Source of the DNA: Brachionus plicatilis
Lineage: Eukaryota; Rotifera; Eurotatoria; Ploima; Brachionidae
Direction of reading: 5' to 3'
Assembly (NCBI GenBank): GCA_010279815.1
Contig: QEOQ01000444.1
Location: forward strand, 1-64,000
Length of the DNA stretch: 64,000 nt
The notes beneath the pieces were generated by a model. It did no database searches. It was not told the DNA's origin and saw nothing but the letters and a program-made list of their open reading frames with translations. A program made the translations under genes and the position numbers. How positions within the stretch are numbered: position 1 is the stretch's first letter; each line of letters begins with the position of its first letter. Positions 23,501 to 31,697 of the stretch are shown piece after piece.

Positions 23501-25301
23501 NNNNNNNNNNNNNNNNNNNNNNNNNNNNNNNNNNNNNNNNNNNNNNNNNNNCAAACTGTTAATACTCTCTTCTTTTTGCAGATGATTTGGTTCCTTTTTT
23601 TTTTTTTAAAAGATAGGAAATCTTGAAAGCGTGATTAATAAGTACCTAAAATAAGTTGAAAAATGACTTGTGTTAAAATCGAATTGATTGATAGATTGAT
23701 TGATAATGTTAAAATCAATCTTGACCTTAAAATTAATGCCAATGTTATACTAAGTAAATCAGAGAAAAATAGGGATGAAAAACTTTATTTAAATATTTTA
23801 AGTATTTATAAGGAGAAACATGTGCTTATTTTAAACATATACGAAATAAGAGAATTTAGTTTAGCTGGGCATAACAATAGGAATTTAAATAAAGAGGAAT
23901 ATGTCAAAATCTTAGGAATGCTTTAGATTCAAAACTTACATTTAGTCCAATGGTGGATGAATTTGATGAGCGTTGTATTGTAATTCAAGGCTTTATATAA
24001 TAAAATATCTCTCAAATAAAAAATGGGGTCTAAAGCCAAAAACATTAGGTGATCTTTACAAATCTTTGATAGGATCAATCTTGGATTATTCTTTTCCTTA
24101 TTTAAATTCATTCTCAGAAGCTAACATCAAAAAAATACAAGTTATTCAAAATTCAGCAGTTCGATCTATTTTGAAGCTGAAATATGATACCCCTCCAATA
24201 TTATGCACCAAGAGGCCTTCAATAAACTAAAACTACTAGCAGTTTCAAATCGACTTTTTGAGTTGAGTGAGAGATATGTCAGGACAGTATTGAGTCATTC
24301 TGTTCCACTGGTCGTCAGACTGATGCGATCAAATAATATTTTATTTCGTTCAGCTTAAAAGTTGAATTTTTTTTTTCGTTCCAATTGATAATATTTTAAA
24401 CTTGAATTTTTTAAATTTTTTTTATTAATTGGAATATATTTTTTCTAAATTAAAGTTGTGATGAATCTTAAATTCAAAGAATTTAAAATTTATTTTATAT
24501 ATTTTTACTTTTATTCAAAGGTGAATGTCAAAATGGCTTTGCTGGTGACAATTGTGAAATTAGCCTGCGAAACGGCTCGTCTCAGTCAATTGGTAGGTTA
24601 AATTCTATACTAATGGTAGCGTTCATAGTTGTAATAATAACAAAAAGCATTCAAATTGTCTAAAACAAAAACTAACACTAATATCAACAAAAATTATTAA
24701 TTTTATTTTTTTAATTATTTTATCAAATAAATGTAGATAAAAGTCTAAACAAACAAAAAAAAAAAAAAATTTAATTTTTCAAGTTTTGCACTGACTATTA
24801 GAATTTAAATTTGCCTCTTGAACTATGCTTATTAATTTTGTTTGTTGTTTAGCTCGCGATGCTTCTTCACTTGCTTCATCAGATAAAACTGCTCTTACTG
24901 ATCAGGCTAGCTCTGAGAATACGCCTGCGACAGACAATGGCGTGTGGCTCATAGTAATTGTCTTCGGATACATATTTGGCTTGTTCTTGATATTTGTAGT
25001 TATTTGGTTCATTTGGTATGGTACTTCGATCAAGAGAGACCGACGCTCTAGCTCATCCAGTAGCCAGAACAATCTGAATCCGGGAAGCGCGGCCAATTCA
25101 AACCACTTTTCTAGTTACAGCGCTAGCTCTAGTCTGAGCCGGCACGGCGGAAAAGAGATCATCAATGGCTATTCGCCGGCTCACAACATGGCCTTCAACA
25201 ATCGTGATGAGTACTTCCAAAAAAGCAATTTGTTGACTCAAGATGACTTGTCCGGCTCACATTCGACCTCGTTTGTCCACTCCTATCATCATCGCATTTA
25301 A
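11534..25301 (+). CDS. DSL-family Notch ligand (Delta/Serrate/Jagged-like), 8 exons, 1271 aa predicted
   Basis: Exons: 11534-11836, 11887-12214, 14594-14824, 14878-15501, 18170-18421, 18488-20044, 24521-24592, 24853-25301. All introns are GT-AG; all after the first are phase 1, as usual for EGF-encoding exons, and the frame is open throughout (3816 bp). It should be a type I membrane ligand that activates Notch on neighbouring cells. In order: signal peptide (residues 1-16), MNNL domain, DSL domain (about 167-208, CAKDYYG to GFTGQNC), about 18 EGF repeats, a Thr/Ser-rich spacer after EGF 8 (about 18610-18910), one membrane helix (about 1153-1177) and a Ser-rich tail ending HHRI. EGF 8 carries a calcium-binding DENEC start. 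Unusual: no counterparts of the two atypical DOS EGFs follow the DSL domain, and EGF 18 is split by intron 6. The ATG at 11534 is chosen because it directly precedes the hydrophobic signal core. Confidence 0.92.
12215..13563. other. Intron 2 of the ligand, 5' part
   Basis: AT-rich with no conserved exon found. I looked specifically for the two EGF repeats expected after a DSL domain and saw none in any plus frame. Confidence 0.45.
13564..13679. repeat. Palindromic hAT-type MITE, diverged
   Basis: CACGAGTCTTAAGTCAAGTC on the left is mirrored by GACTTGACTGAAGAGTTGTG on the right, ending AAAACTCTG at 13679. The left terminal bases have drifted. Same family as 16867, 44320 and 57282. Confidence 0.6.
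13683..14165. repeat. Foldback element with nested tail repeat
   Basis: The segment 13690-13815 is the reverse complement of about 14020-14160 (shared words TTGCTACAATTTACAGAACA and GAACTTAAGCTTTGG). The arms are TGCAG-bordered in the centre (13876 and 14015). The loop carries a copy of the AATGAACGCC tail repeat. The long frames called on both strands here are mirror images of the arms and not genes. Confidence 0.7.
13890..13995 (+). repeat. Interspersed tail repeat, copy 2
   Basis: A TTTA-rich run is followed by TTCAATGAACGCC, then GTAGGCGATGTAAAAAAAA and A-rich DNA, matching 155-232 in the same orientation. It sits in the loop of the surrounding foldback, so it inserted there or was captured. 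Confidence 0.6.
15502..16084. other. Intron 4 of the ligand, 5' part
   Basis: AT-rich, no exon or element recognised. Confidence 0.4.
16085..16265 (-). repeat. Copy of the 3' end of the Harbinger-like element
   Basis: In reverse complement this segment matches 33040-33185 almost throughout (CCTAAAATCCTATGA, then a TAAATATTAATTTATTTATT run, then TTTAGCCTGAAGAA and GTCTACGAAAC). It is a truncated dispersed copy of the DNA flanking the transposase pseudogene at 31698-33030. Confidence 0.65.
16480..16800. other. Unassigned transposon-like coding fragment
   Basis: The minus strand has a frame from about 16797 to 16543 with one internal stop (IYASASYRIAQMLSHKIMSK in its middle). On the plus strand, bases 16490-16540 match about 34605-34665 in reverse complement, so this is repeated DNA. 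The family is unknown. Confidence 0.35.
16867..16967. mobile_element. hAT-type MITE, 101 bp, with 8-bp target duplication
   Basis: It begins CAGAGTTGTGTAAAAGTC and ends GACTTTTAAACAACTCTG, so nearly the whole element is palindromic. It is flanked by TTTAAAAT at 16859-16866 and 16968-16975. The CAGAG terminus and the 8-bp duplication are hAT hallmarks. It has no coding capacity and needs a transposase from elsewhere. Confidence 0.85.
17206..17530. repeat. Foldback element, TGCAG family
   Basis: The centre reads GTGCAAATTTTGCAC and ACCATTAAAAAAGTTTAGG, the mirror of the ACTTTTTAATGGCGTGCA core seen at 23166 and 26160. The arms (AACAAAATTGTTAC / GTAATTTTGTTAC) pair imperfectly. Boundaries are approximate. 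Confidence 0.5.
20045..22690. other. Intron 6 of the ligand, 5' part
   Basis: Mostly AT-rich. A hairpin lies at about 21041-21156: TTTTTAGATTTTTTGTGCAA is mirrored by TTGCACAAAAAATCTAAAAA around a loop of about 60 bp. Bases 22290-22640 are less AT-rich and have minus-strand stretches with spaced Cys/His, interrupted by stops, possibly a transposon zinc-finger relic. No exon is seen. Confidence 0.4.
22713..23040 (+). pseudogene. LINE reverse transcriptase, N-terminal/palm fragment
   Basis: Across frameshifts the plus strand shows the order expected of a non-LTR reverse transcriptase: an EQSGF-like block (EQSGFRK region near 22790), a Phe/Lys-rich helix, KKKVCCLYFD followed by FDRV-HDGLIYKHI, then INLPLCLINW. 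These correspond to fingers/palm motifs with the first catalytic Asp region. It is cut at about 23040 by a foldback element, and the LINE resumes at about 23560. Confidence 0.75.
23041..23370. repeat. Foldback element inserted in the LINE, TGCAG family
   Basis: TTTAGTTCTGTAAAATGCTTAA near 23070 is mirrored by TTAAGCATTTAATAGAACTAAA near 23254. The centre is GAATACTTTTTAATGGCGTG followed by CAAAATGCAGA. The piece separates two parts of one LINE, so it is younger than the LINE. The exact right end is obscured by the adjacent gap. Confidence 0.6.
23379..23551. other. Assembly gap (173 Ns)
   Basis: Unresolved bases between the foldback element and the C-terminal part of the LINE. The apparent open frames across it are artefacts. 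Confidence 0.98.
23556..24360 (+). pseudogene. LINE reverse transcriptase, catalytic box to C-terminus, frameshifted
   Basis: It opens with LLFADDLV, the FADD catalytic box of non-LTR reverse transcriptases, and continues in several frames through the thumb/C-terminal region. LYKSLIGSILDYSFPYLNSF is followed by IQVIQNSAVRSILKLKYDTP, then NRLFELSERYVRT and SHSVPLVVRL. Order and spacing fit the same element as 22713-23040. Multiple frameshifts and the inserted foldback show it is dead. Related copies lie at 48490-49400 (minus) and 57820-58420 (plus). Confidence 0.8.
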
Positions 25302-25393
25302 ACAATTAGACTAACATTTAGCAAACTAGACTAACCAACGCCCTTCAATTTTTAGATATAACAAAAAAATATTTTTCTCTTTATTTTCAATAG

Positions 25394-25674
25394 TTAAGTT
25401 ATTAGTGAAAAGTTTGAATGAAGAAAAAATGGATTCGTTGACGAACAGCACATTCGGCAAGGATCAAACTGTGGCGACTTCTCAAGCCAAATTGTCCGTT
25501 TTTACAATTACTTCTTTTTTGATTTGTTTGTACACATTGGCTCTAGTATTGGCTATTGTTTGGATTGTCTGGTTGTACTATAGACACAGGTCAGCTCAGC
25601 TTTTAACCAGTCGGATTAGGCGAAAGAGCTTCAATCAAACTGACTTGTGCTCATCTTTGAACACTTTGGAATGA
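25394..25674 (+). CDS. Candidate alternative last exon of the Notch ligand (second membrane segment and tail)
   Basis: An acceptor (TTTTCAATAG, AG at 25392-25393) precedes a frame that opens in phase 1, the phase left by exon 7. The exon would add about 93 residues: a polar stalk, a hydrophobic helix (FTITSFLICLYTLALVLAIV and on to WIVWLYY), a basic stop-transfer and a short tail ending SSLNTLE. Its layout parallels exon 8 (helix, then W-x2-W-Y, then basic, then SFNQTDL versus SSQNNL), suggesting exon duplication. A poly(A) signal AATAAA stands at 25771-25776, and none lies between the exon 8 stop and this exon. Splicing of exon 7 to either exon would give two ligands differing in membrane anchor and cytoplasmic tail. 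The alternative view is plain 3' UTR, but the open membrane-protein frame argues against that. Confidence 0.6.
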
Positions 25675-25810
25675 GATTATTTTAATTTGGTTGTTTTTTT
25701 TTTTTTTTTGAGTAGAGAAAAAATTTGTATTTTATATTTATTTTATTCAAATTTTTTTTGTAAATGTATCAATAAAATGTGTCTGAGACTAATTTTTTTA
25801 TTAATTCCAG

Positions 25811-25914
25811 ATTTAAGTGATGATTTAATGGCATTGGGATCTGTACAAGCCACAAAAACAGGACACACTGTACCGGCTAACTTTGGACAGGCGGCAAATT
25901 GGCGGGTCAGCTAA
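25811..25914 (+). CDS. Possible further 3' exon
   Basis: A strong pyrimidine-rich acceptor (TTAATTCCAG) is followed in phase 1 by an open frame reading DLSDDLMALGSVQATKTGHT and on to a stop at 25912-25914. It has no membrane segment. It could be another alternative tail exon, but I find no good matching donor in the preceding exon, and an AATAAA lies before it. Confidence 0.25.
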
Positions 25915-25974
25915 ACGGCCTGATCTTTGGACCGCCAAAAATAAGGACAACTTTTTGGTAGGCGGCCAAATAAA

Positions 25975-26352
25975 TCGTGAAATTTTGGCATCTTGAAGTT
26001 TAGGATCAAAAAAATCAGATCAAATAGTATTTTGTTTATAACTTTTGAATGGTACTTGATTAAGTCTCTCTGCAAAATGCTAAATAATGCAAAATACATG
26101 CTGAATATTGTATGAGGCTCTGCAAAAACTCTGCATTTAAATTGCGCAGTCAAATTAAATACTTTTTAATGGCGTGCATTTTGCTGCAAAATGCAGAGTT
26201 TTTGCAGAGCCTCACACAATATTCAGCATGTATTTTGCATTATTTAGCATTTTGCAGAGAGACTTAATCAAGTACCATTCAAAAGTTATAAACAAAATAC
26301 TATTTGATCTGATTTTTTTGATCCTAAACTTCAAGATGCCGAAATTTTTTGA
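25975..26352. repeat. Near-perfect foldback element, TGCAG family
   Basis: The left arm (about 25981-26133) and right arm (about 26190-26350) are almost exact reverse complements. The loop holds GCGCAGTCAAATTAAATACT and TTTTTAATGGCGTGCATTTT. The identical peptides on opposite strands (minus 25911-26153, plus 26174-26371) are consequences of the palindrome. High arm identity suggests a recent insertion. Confidence 0.8.
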
Positions 26353-26570
26353 GGAAGATATTTTAAATTAATGGCAAATGATTTTAATATCAAAATTTAA
26401 TGTCAAAAAAAATAATGCCAAAATAATTTACTGTCAAAACATAATTCAAGAAAATAATGAGCATTGTGAAGTTTAGTTCAAAAAGTTCTTAATTGAAATT
26501 TTTCGATGAATGAAAAAAATTTGCTCCTGTAAAATATGCAAAAATGTGTTACAAAAATTGTTACACCAAG

Positions 26571-26604
<34 letters not shown>

Positions 26605-27678
26605 GCTGAAACAAGTTTAACTTGTATTAGTATGAGTTCAATGAACCATACTTTATCAGCTATCTTTATTTTTCGATCGTATCTAAACAGATTTTGAAAC
26701 AATTAATTGACTTGGCTTTTATAGTTCGATCTGACAATCTATTCCATTTTGAAACAATCCTGTTCGAAAAAAAATTGTGTCTTTGTTCACAATTTCTTAT
26801 TAACTGTCTCTCAAGTCGATGCTTATGTCCCCTTACATTTGATGCTGGACCATCAGTGTGAATAGAAATAGCCGATTTGACCGGTTGAAACCAATTTATA
26901 TTGTTTTGTCCATTGTATACTTTAAAGAATTGTATTAAATCACCTCTCTCTCTTCTTTTCTCGAGTGTTGTAAGTCCAATTTTTTCCAGTCTTCTTTGAT
27001 AGTCGAGGTTTCGCAGACTAGGCACTAATTTAGATCTTTTTTCTTCCCTTTCGGGATCACTATAGGATTCATCTGTCTTTTCACTTGTGTCATTTTCATC
27101 ACTCGAATATTCTTTAAAAATCTTATTTTTTCTTCCAATTCTTTTTTTCATTTTTTCAATTTTTGAATTTCTATTTAAATAAGATTCTTTTTCAAAAGGC
27201 GGTGTTTTTTTACTGTCGATAAATTGTCGTGTTTCTCCATTTTGATTATATATTTCTTCCTCTTGATTATTATTACATAATAATAAATCATGCTCAAGCC
27301 AACCAAAACAGTCATTTGATTCATGTTCTCTTTCTATTTGATTAATAGAATCACCAAAATACTCGTTGTACCAATCGTCTTCGCCAAATAAATTATGATC
27401 TTCAAGTGAAGTTTTTTGGCCTGTATTTGTTGTAACATCTTTTATTGGAAATTTCCCTTCATCTTCTATATTACTTAATTTACTGCTTTTTTTAAATTCT
27501 TCATTTGCGTTGCAAGATTATCAACTAATGAAACTGATAAATAAGTAAGATTTTTTACAGGATGTAAAGATTATATACTTGTATCATTAGTTGTTTTTAT
27601 GGATTTTTGTGTTGGCTGTGTGAACGATGACGAATTAGGTAATGTATCATTAAAGTTCCGTTTTCTCAGGTCATACAT
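26571..27678 (-). pseudogene. LINE-derived deletion product: ORF1-like start joined to ORF2 C-terminus
   Basis: On the minus strand an ATG at 27678 opens a frame starting MYDLRKRNFNDTLPNSS. After a stop and a frameshift at an A7 run (about 27497) an acidic, Asn/Glu-rich frame runs to 26666. It then passes directly into LVPSLRNLDYQRRLEKIGLT, TLEKRRERGDLIQFFKVYNG, GPASNVRGHKHRL and NCEQRHNFFSNRIVSKWNRL. This is the conserved tail of CR1/L2-type reverse transcriptases. The endonuclease and catalytic reverse-transcriptase parts are absent. The 3' end is a (TTA)n tract at 26571-26596, a typical CR1/L2 tail. It looks like an internally deleted LINE. Confidence 0.7.
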
Positions 27679-27999
27679 TTTTTTGTCAAGTTAAATTTGA
27701 ATCTTAAAAAAAAAAATTTATTTCTTAGCATAAAATTTTTTATATTTTAAAGATTTATATATTTTAACATTAAAATTTCGAATCTATTTTTTGTAAAAGA
27801 AAATAATTGAAAATGAGTTCAATTAAAGAAGAAAAATTGAGTAGACCATAAAAAAGTGAAAGATAAAAAAAACAGTCAAACCTATAGAGAAAATGATAAA
27901 AAGAAAAAAATGAGTTATAAAAATAATGATTTAGACGTAAATTCTACGTTTATTTTTGATAATATGAATAAAAGTAATATATTTTTTTATTTAAAATTT
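27679..27999. other. AT-rich spacer between LINE and CACTA-like fragment
   Basis: Lys/Asn-coding and A-rich. It could be the degenerate 5' part of the following transposase, but nothing can be assigned. Confidence 0.35.
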
Positions 28000-29032
28000 T
28001 TAAAAATTACTCAAATTTAAGCTGATTAATCTGAAGATTTAATTTCAAATAATAAAATCTGCCCACGAATTGAATGTTTGCAATTTTTGTCAAAATGAGT
28101 CCAATACAATTTTTTGTGACTCGCAAGATTGTAATCAATGAATTTGAAGTCTCCGGCAAAAATAATAAAACTTGACTTTATTAAGCAATCATTTAGAAAA
28201 AGTTCCTAAAAAAAATCAAAAGACGCTAGAAACCTATCGAGGTAATTTTATAGCTTGAATTATTTAAATTTTTTTTTATTACTTGAAATTTTAATCAGAC
28301 GAACTTGACAAGAATGAATCAAGTGACATCTGCAATACTCAAAATTATCGAAAATATAAAAAACGAGCCTCATTTATCTTGTTTTTGAATGAAGTATCTT
28401 TCTCGAAATCGTCAAATAAAAACAAAATGTATGCTTTTTTAGTCCAAGTTGCTGAACTTCGACCGCTTGTTAGATCAGCTTTCCGCAATATTGTCCCACT
28501 TTTCTTTTATGTTGTCTACCGCCCTATTTTTAACAATATTTTTAAAAATCAAATAAACAAAGCTAGTAGAATTAAGAAAAGTTAAGAAGAGTTAAGAAAG
28601 CTAGTAGAAAATGACATTCCAATAAAAATTAACATGATAAAATTTTATGTCAAAATTCACGCATTAATAGCAGATGCTCCAGCTCGAGCTAGAGTTTTAA
28701 ATATTAACCAATATAATGGAGAATATGGATGTTTTCATTGCTTAAATCCTGTAGTAAGTATAAGTCAAATAGGAAATAAACGTATCTTTGAAATAAACGA
28801 ATATCCTCTAAGTACAAATCAGGAATATTTAGATCAAATTAAAGAATCAGAAAAATCTAATAAACTTTGTTATGGAGTTAAAGATTCATGCTATTTGAAT
28901 AATTGGTTAACTTTACCAGATGATTGCATACTCGATTATCTCCATCTGAGTTTAGAACGAATTGTTAAAGCAATGCTTCAAATTTGGACAAAATCTGTGA
29001 ATTCATCCAGCCAAGATAGAAAAATAGAATAA
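28000..29032 (+). pseudogene. CACTA-like (Tnp2-type) transposase fragment
   Basis: The best block is 28580-29032: ELRKLVENDIPIKI, then ALIADAPARARVLN, NQYNGEYGCFHCLNP, GVKDSCYLNNWLTLPDDCIL and DYLHLSLERIVK. An ADAPARA-x4-N segment followed by a C-x2-C pair, a conserved Asp and an H-rich helix is the core pattern of Tnp2-like transposases. The upstream block 28379-28585 (LNEVSFSKSSNKNKMYAFLV) is in another frame. Stops and frameshifts occur throughout. No terminal repeats were found. Confidence 0.6.
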
Positions 29033-29223
29033 CATAGAAAAATGGATGTGAACAATTTTTAAAAAAATATGTTGAGACATTTTTTAATTATATTATAAAA
29101 AATTAGATGAAAAAAACAAGCATATTTTTTTCTAATTCTGAAATTAATATTCATTGATTTGTAGTTCTATTGTTTTATTTTAAATTATTCACTCCTTTAT
29201 TTTAAACTTTTTTTAAAAATATA
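29033..29223. other. Spacer before Merlin element
   Basis: AT-rich. Its last 8 bases (AAAATATA, 29216-29223) form the left target duplication of the Merlin element. Confidence 0.6.
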
Positions 29224-29422
29224 GGCGCTACCTTGATGGGTGAACTGAGTTCACGAAAACTTGTGAACTTGTCAATTAGTGTTAAGTTAGATCACTAAAA
29301 TTATGTGAGCTTTTTTTTCGAGAGCTTTTTTTTGTGCATTTTTTTTTTGTGAACCAAATTTTGCATTTTTTTATTTTATTTATAGTCTCGCTTTTTTTTC
29401 TTAATTGAATAATTTTGTTATA

Positions 29423-30085
29423 ATGGATAATAAAAATCTAATTGATAAATTTGTAAAAATGGGCATTTTATCTTACCGTTGTTGTGAAAAATGTTACTCT
29501 GATATTAAACTAGTAGTTAGAAAACGTAACGAAAATGGAAACGAATTATTATCTTTTAGATGCAGTAATAGTAAATACCAAAAGTACCGCAGTTTATGCA
29601 GCGGTTTTTTTTTCTCTCTTTTTAAAAAGCCGGTGCAACTAGTCAATGAAGCAATTAAACTTTGGGCTATTCAAATACCAATAAAGAAGGCTACTGAAAT
29701 TATGACTATAAATGGAGTAGACAACACTGATTATTTGGTCTCGAATCTTTACCAAAAATTAGGACATCTATGTAGCCAGTATTGGCAAAAATCCGATAAA
29801 GCTTGGTGGACATGGAAAGTACGTCGAAATTGACGAGTCGATTGTAGCTAAAGCTAAATATCACAAAGGCAGCGCATTAAAAAGAAGACAAACATGGATG
29901 TTCGGTTTAGTTTAACGAGGTGAGAATGGAAAGGCTTACGTTGAAGAAGTCAAAGATCGAAAAGGCGCAACTTTACTTAAAATATTATATGACCATGTCG
30001 AAGAAGGCACAAACAAAATTTCAGACACTTGGTCTTCATACAATCGTATTGCTAAACTAAAAAAATTTAAACATTTATCTAAATA
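29423..30085 (+). pseudogene. Merlin-type transposase, broken
   Basis: The start is taken at the ATG 29423. The N-terminal part has a zinc-ribbon-like region (CCEKCYSDI ... FRCSNSKY) and a helical DNA-binding segment. One reading-frame shift lies near 29802. After it the other frame shows EIDESIVAKAKYHKG with the first catalytic Asp, WMFGLV followed by an in-frame stop (about 29915), then KISDTWSSYNRI with the second Asp. The His-rich and N-x-I-E-G-x-W region that should carry the third acidic residue is not present. Two lesions plus that missing block make the enzyme inactive. Confidence 0.8.
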
Positions 30086-30597
30086 ATACTGCCAATAGAG
30101 TTGATTGTTATGAAAAAATACTTCAAGAAATAGCCGAATTTTATCCTGTTGATGGTCACTTTGATTTTTTTAATTACGATAGCGACGTTAGTATACTTAG
30201 TATCGACCCAAAAGATGTAAATGATGAGGGGAGTGAAGAAGAGGACATTGACGACGAACCAGATGAGCTCGATGGAACTTGGTCTTAACGACCAAAAGTT
30301 CCTAATAATACAAATCCAGAAGAGGAATTGAAAAGTAGCTATGAAAAGCTCATGGAATCAAAGATACAAAGTTTGAACGAAAAACTAAGCCAATTAACGA
30401 TTGAAAAGAATTTAGTTAAAGCTAATGCGCTGTTGTTAGAAAAAAACGCATTTGTGAGTCAAAAAACATCAAGTGAAGCTGAAGCGAAAGTAACTGAAGT
30501 TTTGGCAAATACAAATGAAGATTTATCGTGTGAATTGTGTTCTGCTAAAGGAATCGAAAAAAAAATGCAAAGGAGAGTGGGGATTAATGCTACATAA
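30085..30597 (+). pseudogene. Acidic and coiled-coil coding segment inside the Merlin element
   Basis: An open frame with a single TAA (about 30286) encodes a Glu/Asp-rich stretch (DEGSEEEDIDDEPDELDG). A long heptad-like helix follows (YEKLMESKIQSLNEKLSQLT onward). It ends with CELCSAKG and a basic end. It is not part of the known Merlin transposase fold. It may be a C-terminal extension, a second ORF of the family, or captured host sequence. The stop at 30286 breaks it. Confidence 0.5.
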
Positions 30598-30848
30598 GAA
30601 AAAAAGCCATCGGAGAAAATAATTGGATAATTTTTTGATAATTTTTTTAAACATAACTGATTGATTAAATAGAATTAGACTTAGACTTAGAATAAAATAA
30701 AATAAAAATATGTAAAAACTTTTTAAGATAATTGACATGTGAACTGAAGATCACAAATTTTTTTTTGTGTGATCTGAAGTTCACCAATTAGTTAGTTCAT
30801 CAGCTCACAAAAATCTCAGTTCACCCATCAAGGTAACACCAAAATATA

Positions 30849-31697
30849 TTATGTCTTTTTCAAGGTGGAACAAAATTATCTAATCTTGACAAACTCGTCT
30901 CATCTTTGAAGTTTCCTACCGAATTTCCACGCTCTCAAAGGTCTTTAGAACATTGGAGAAACTACTAATGTTTAAAAATTTTCTTTTTTTTGCATTTTCT
31001 TTGCTTAAAAAATTTATTCCAAATATTTATTTTAATCATTTCTTCAACTATGTTTTATTTATTCGGCTTTTATGTTAAGATAAGATAGAAGAAGATGATG
31101 TTATATTATCTCTTTATTTGATTTAGAATTTATGTAATTTAGTTCAATATTATTGAATTTTTCATGATTTATAATCAATCAAAGTTTTGGCACATTTTAG
31201 CCGGGAATCTTTCTTTTTAGTTCTATAAAGGTGATATGAATACTTATTATTCCCTGGTAAAAAGTTAACTGGATAAATTTTCTTTAAAGAATCTGAAAAT
31301 TAAATTTATATTTTGGTAACTTTTATAGTTTTATCAAAATAAACTAAATTAAACAAAATAAAAGGTGTTTGTGTTTTAGAGTCTCTGGAGTAAAATATCC
31401 CCAAGTCAAAATTTTCAAAGATACTTTTTTTTTACTTATTTTTTGTCTCTTAACAATATATCAAAAATGCTAAGACCGGAAACATTCGCTTCATTCCTTT
31501 AGATAGGATCAAAATTTAAAAAACGTAATTTATTTGTTTTTTACTTTTAAAAATTAAAAATTTGGATAAAATTTTATGAATAAATTTATTTTTTAGCTAT
31601 ATTTTAATATTATACATGAAATATTTTTTTTTTGAAAATACTTAATAAGTTTTTTTAAAAACTAATTTTCACTCTTTTCTTCTCTTTTCTTAAAAAA
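30849..31697. other. Intergenic AT-rich DNA
   Basis: Nothing coding is recognised. It may include the 5' untranslated part and left terminus of the Harbinger-like element, but I could not find a left terminal repeat. Confidence 0.4.

Larger units (their letters stand above)
29224..30840. mobile_element. Merlin DNA transposon, 1617 bp, with TIRs and 8-bp target duplication
   Basis: The left end GGCGCTACCTTGATGGGTGA and the inverted right end GGTGTTACCTTGATGGGTGA form terminal inverted repeats of about 26 bp with two mismatches. AAAATATA flanks both sides (29216-29223 and 30841-30848). The interior encodes an IS1595-like DDE transposase on the plus strand with a frameshift, a stop and an apparent internal deletion, so this copy is non-autonomous. 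A second coding segment (30085-30597) follows the transposase inside the TIRs. Confidence 0.9.

Noticed and set aside
23366..23562. ORFs spanning the gap on both strands
   Set aside because: They consist of unknown bases.
26478..26702. Minus-strand 74-aa ORF with a poly-Leu run
   Set aside because: The Leu run is the translated TAA microsatellite at the LINE 3' end.
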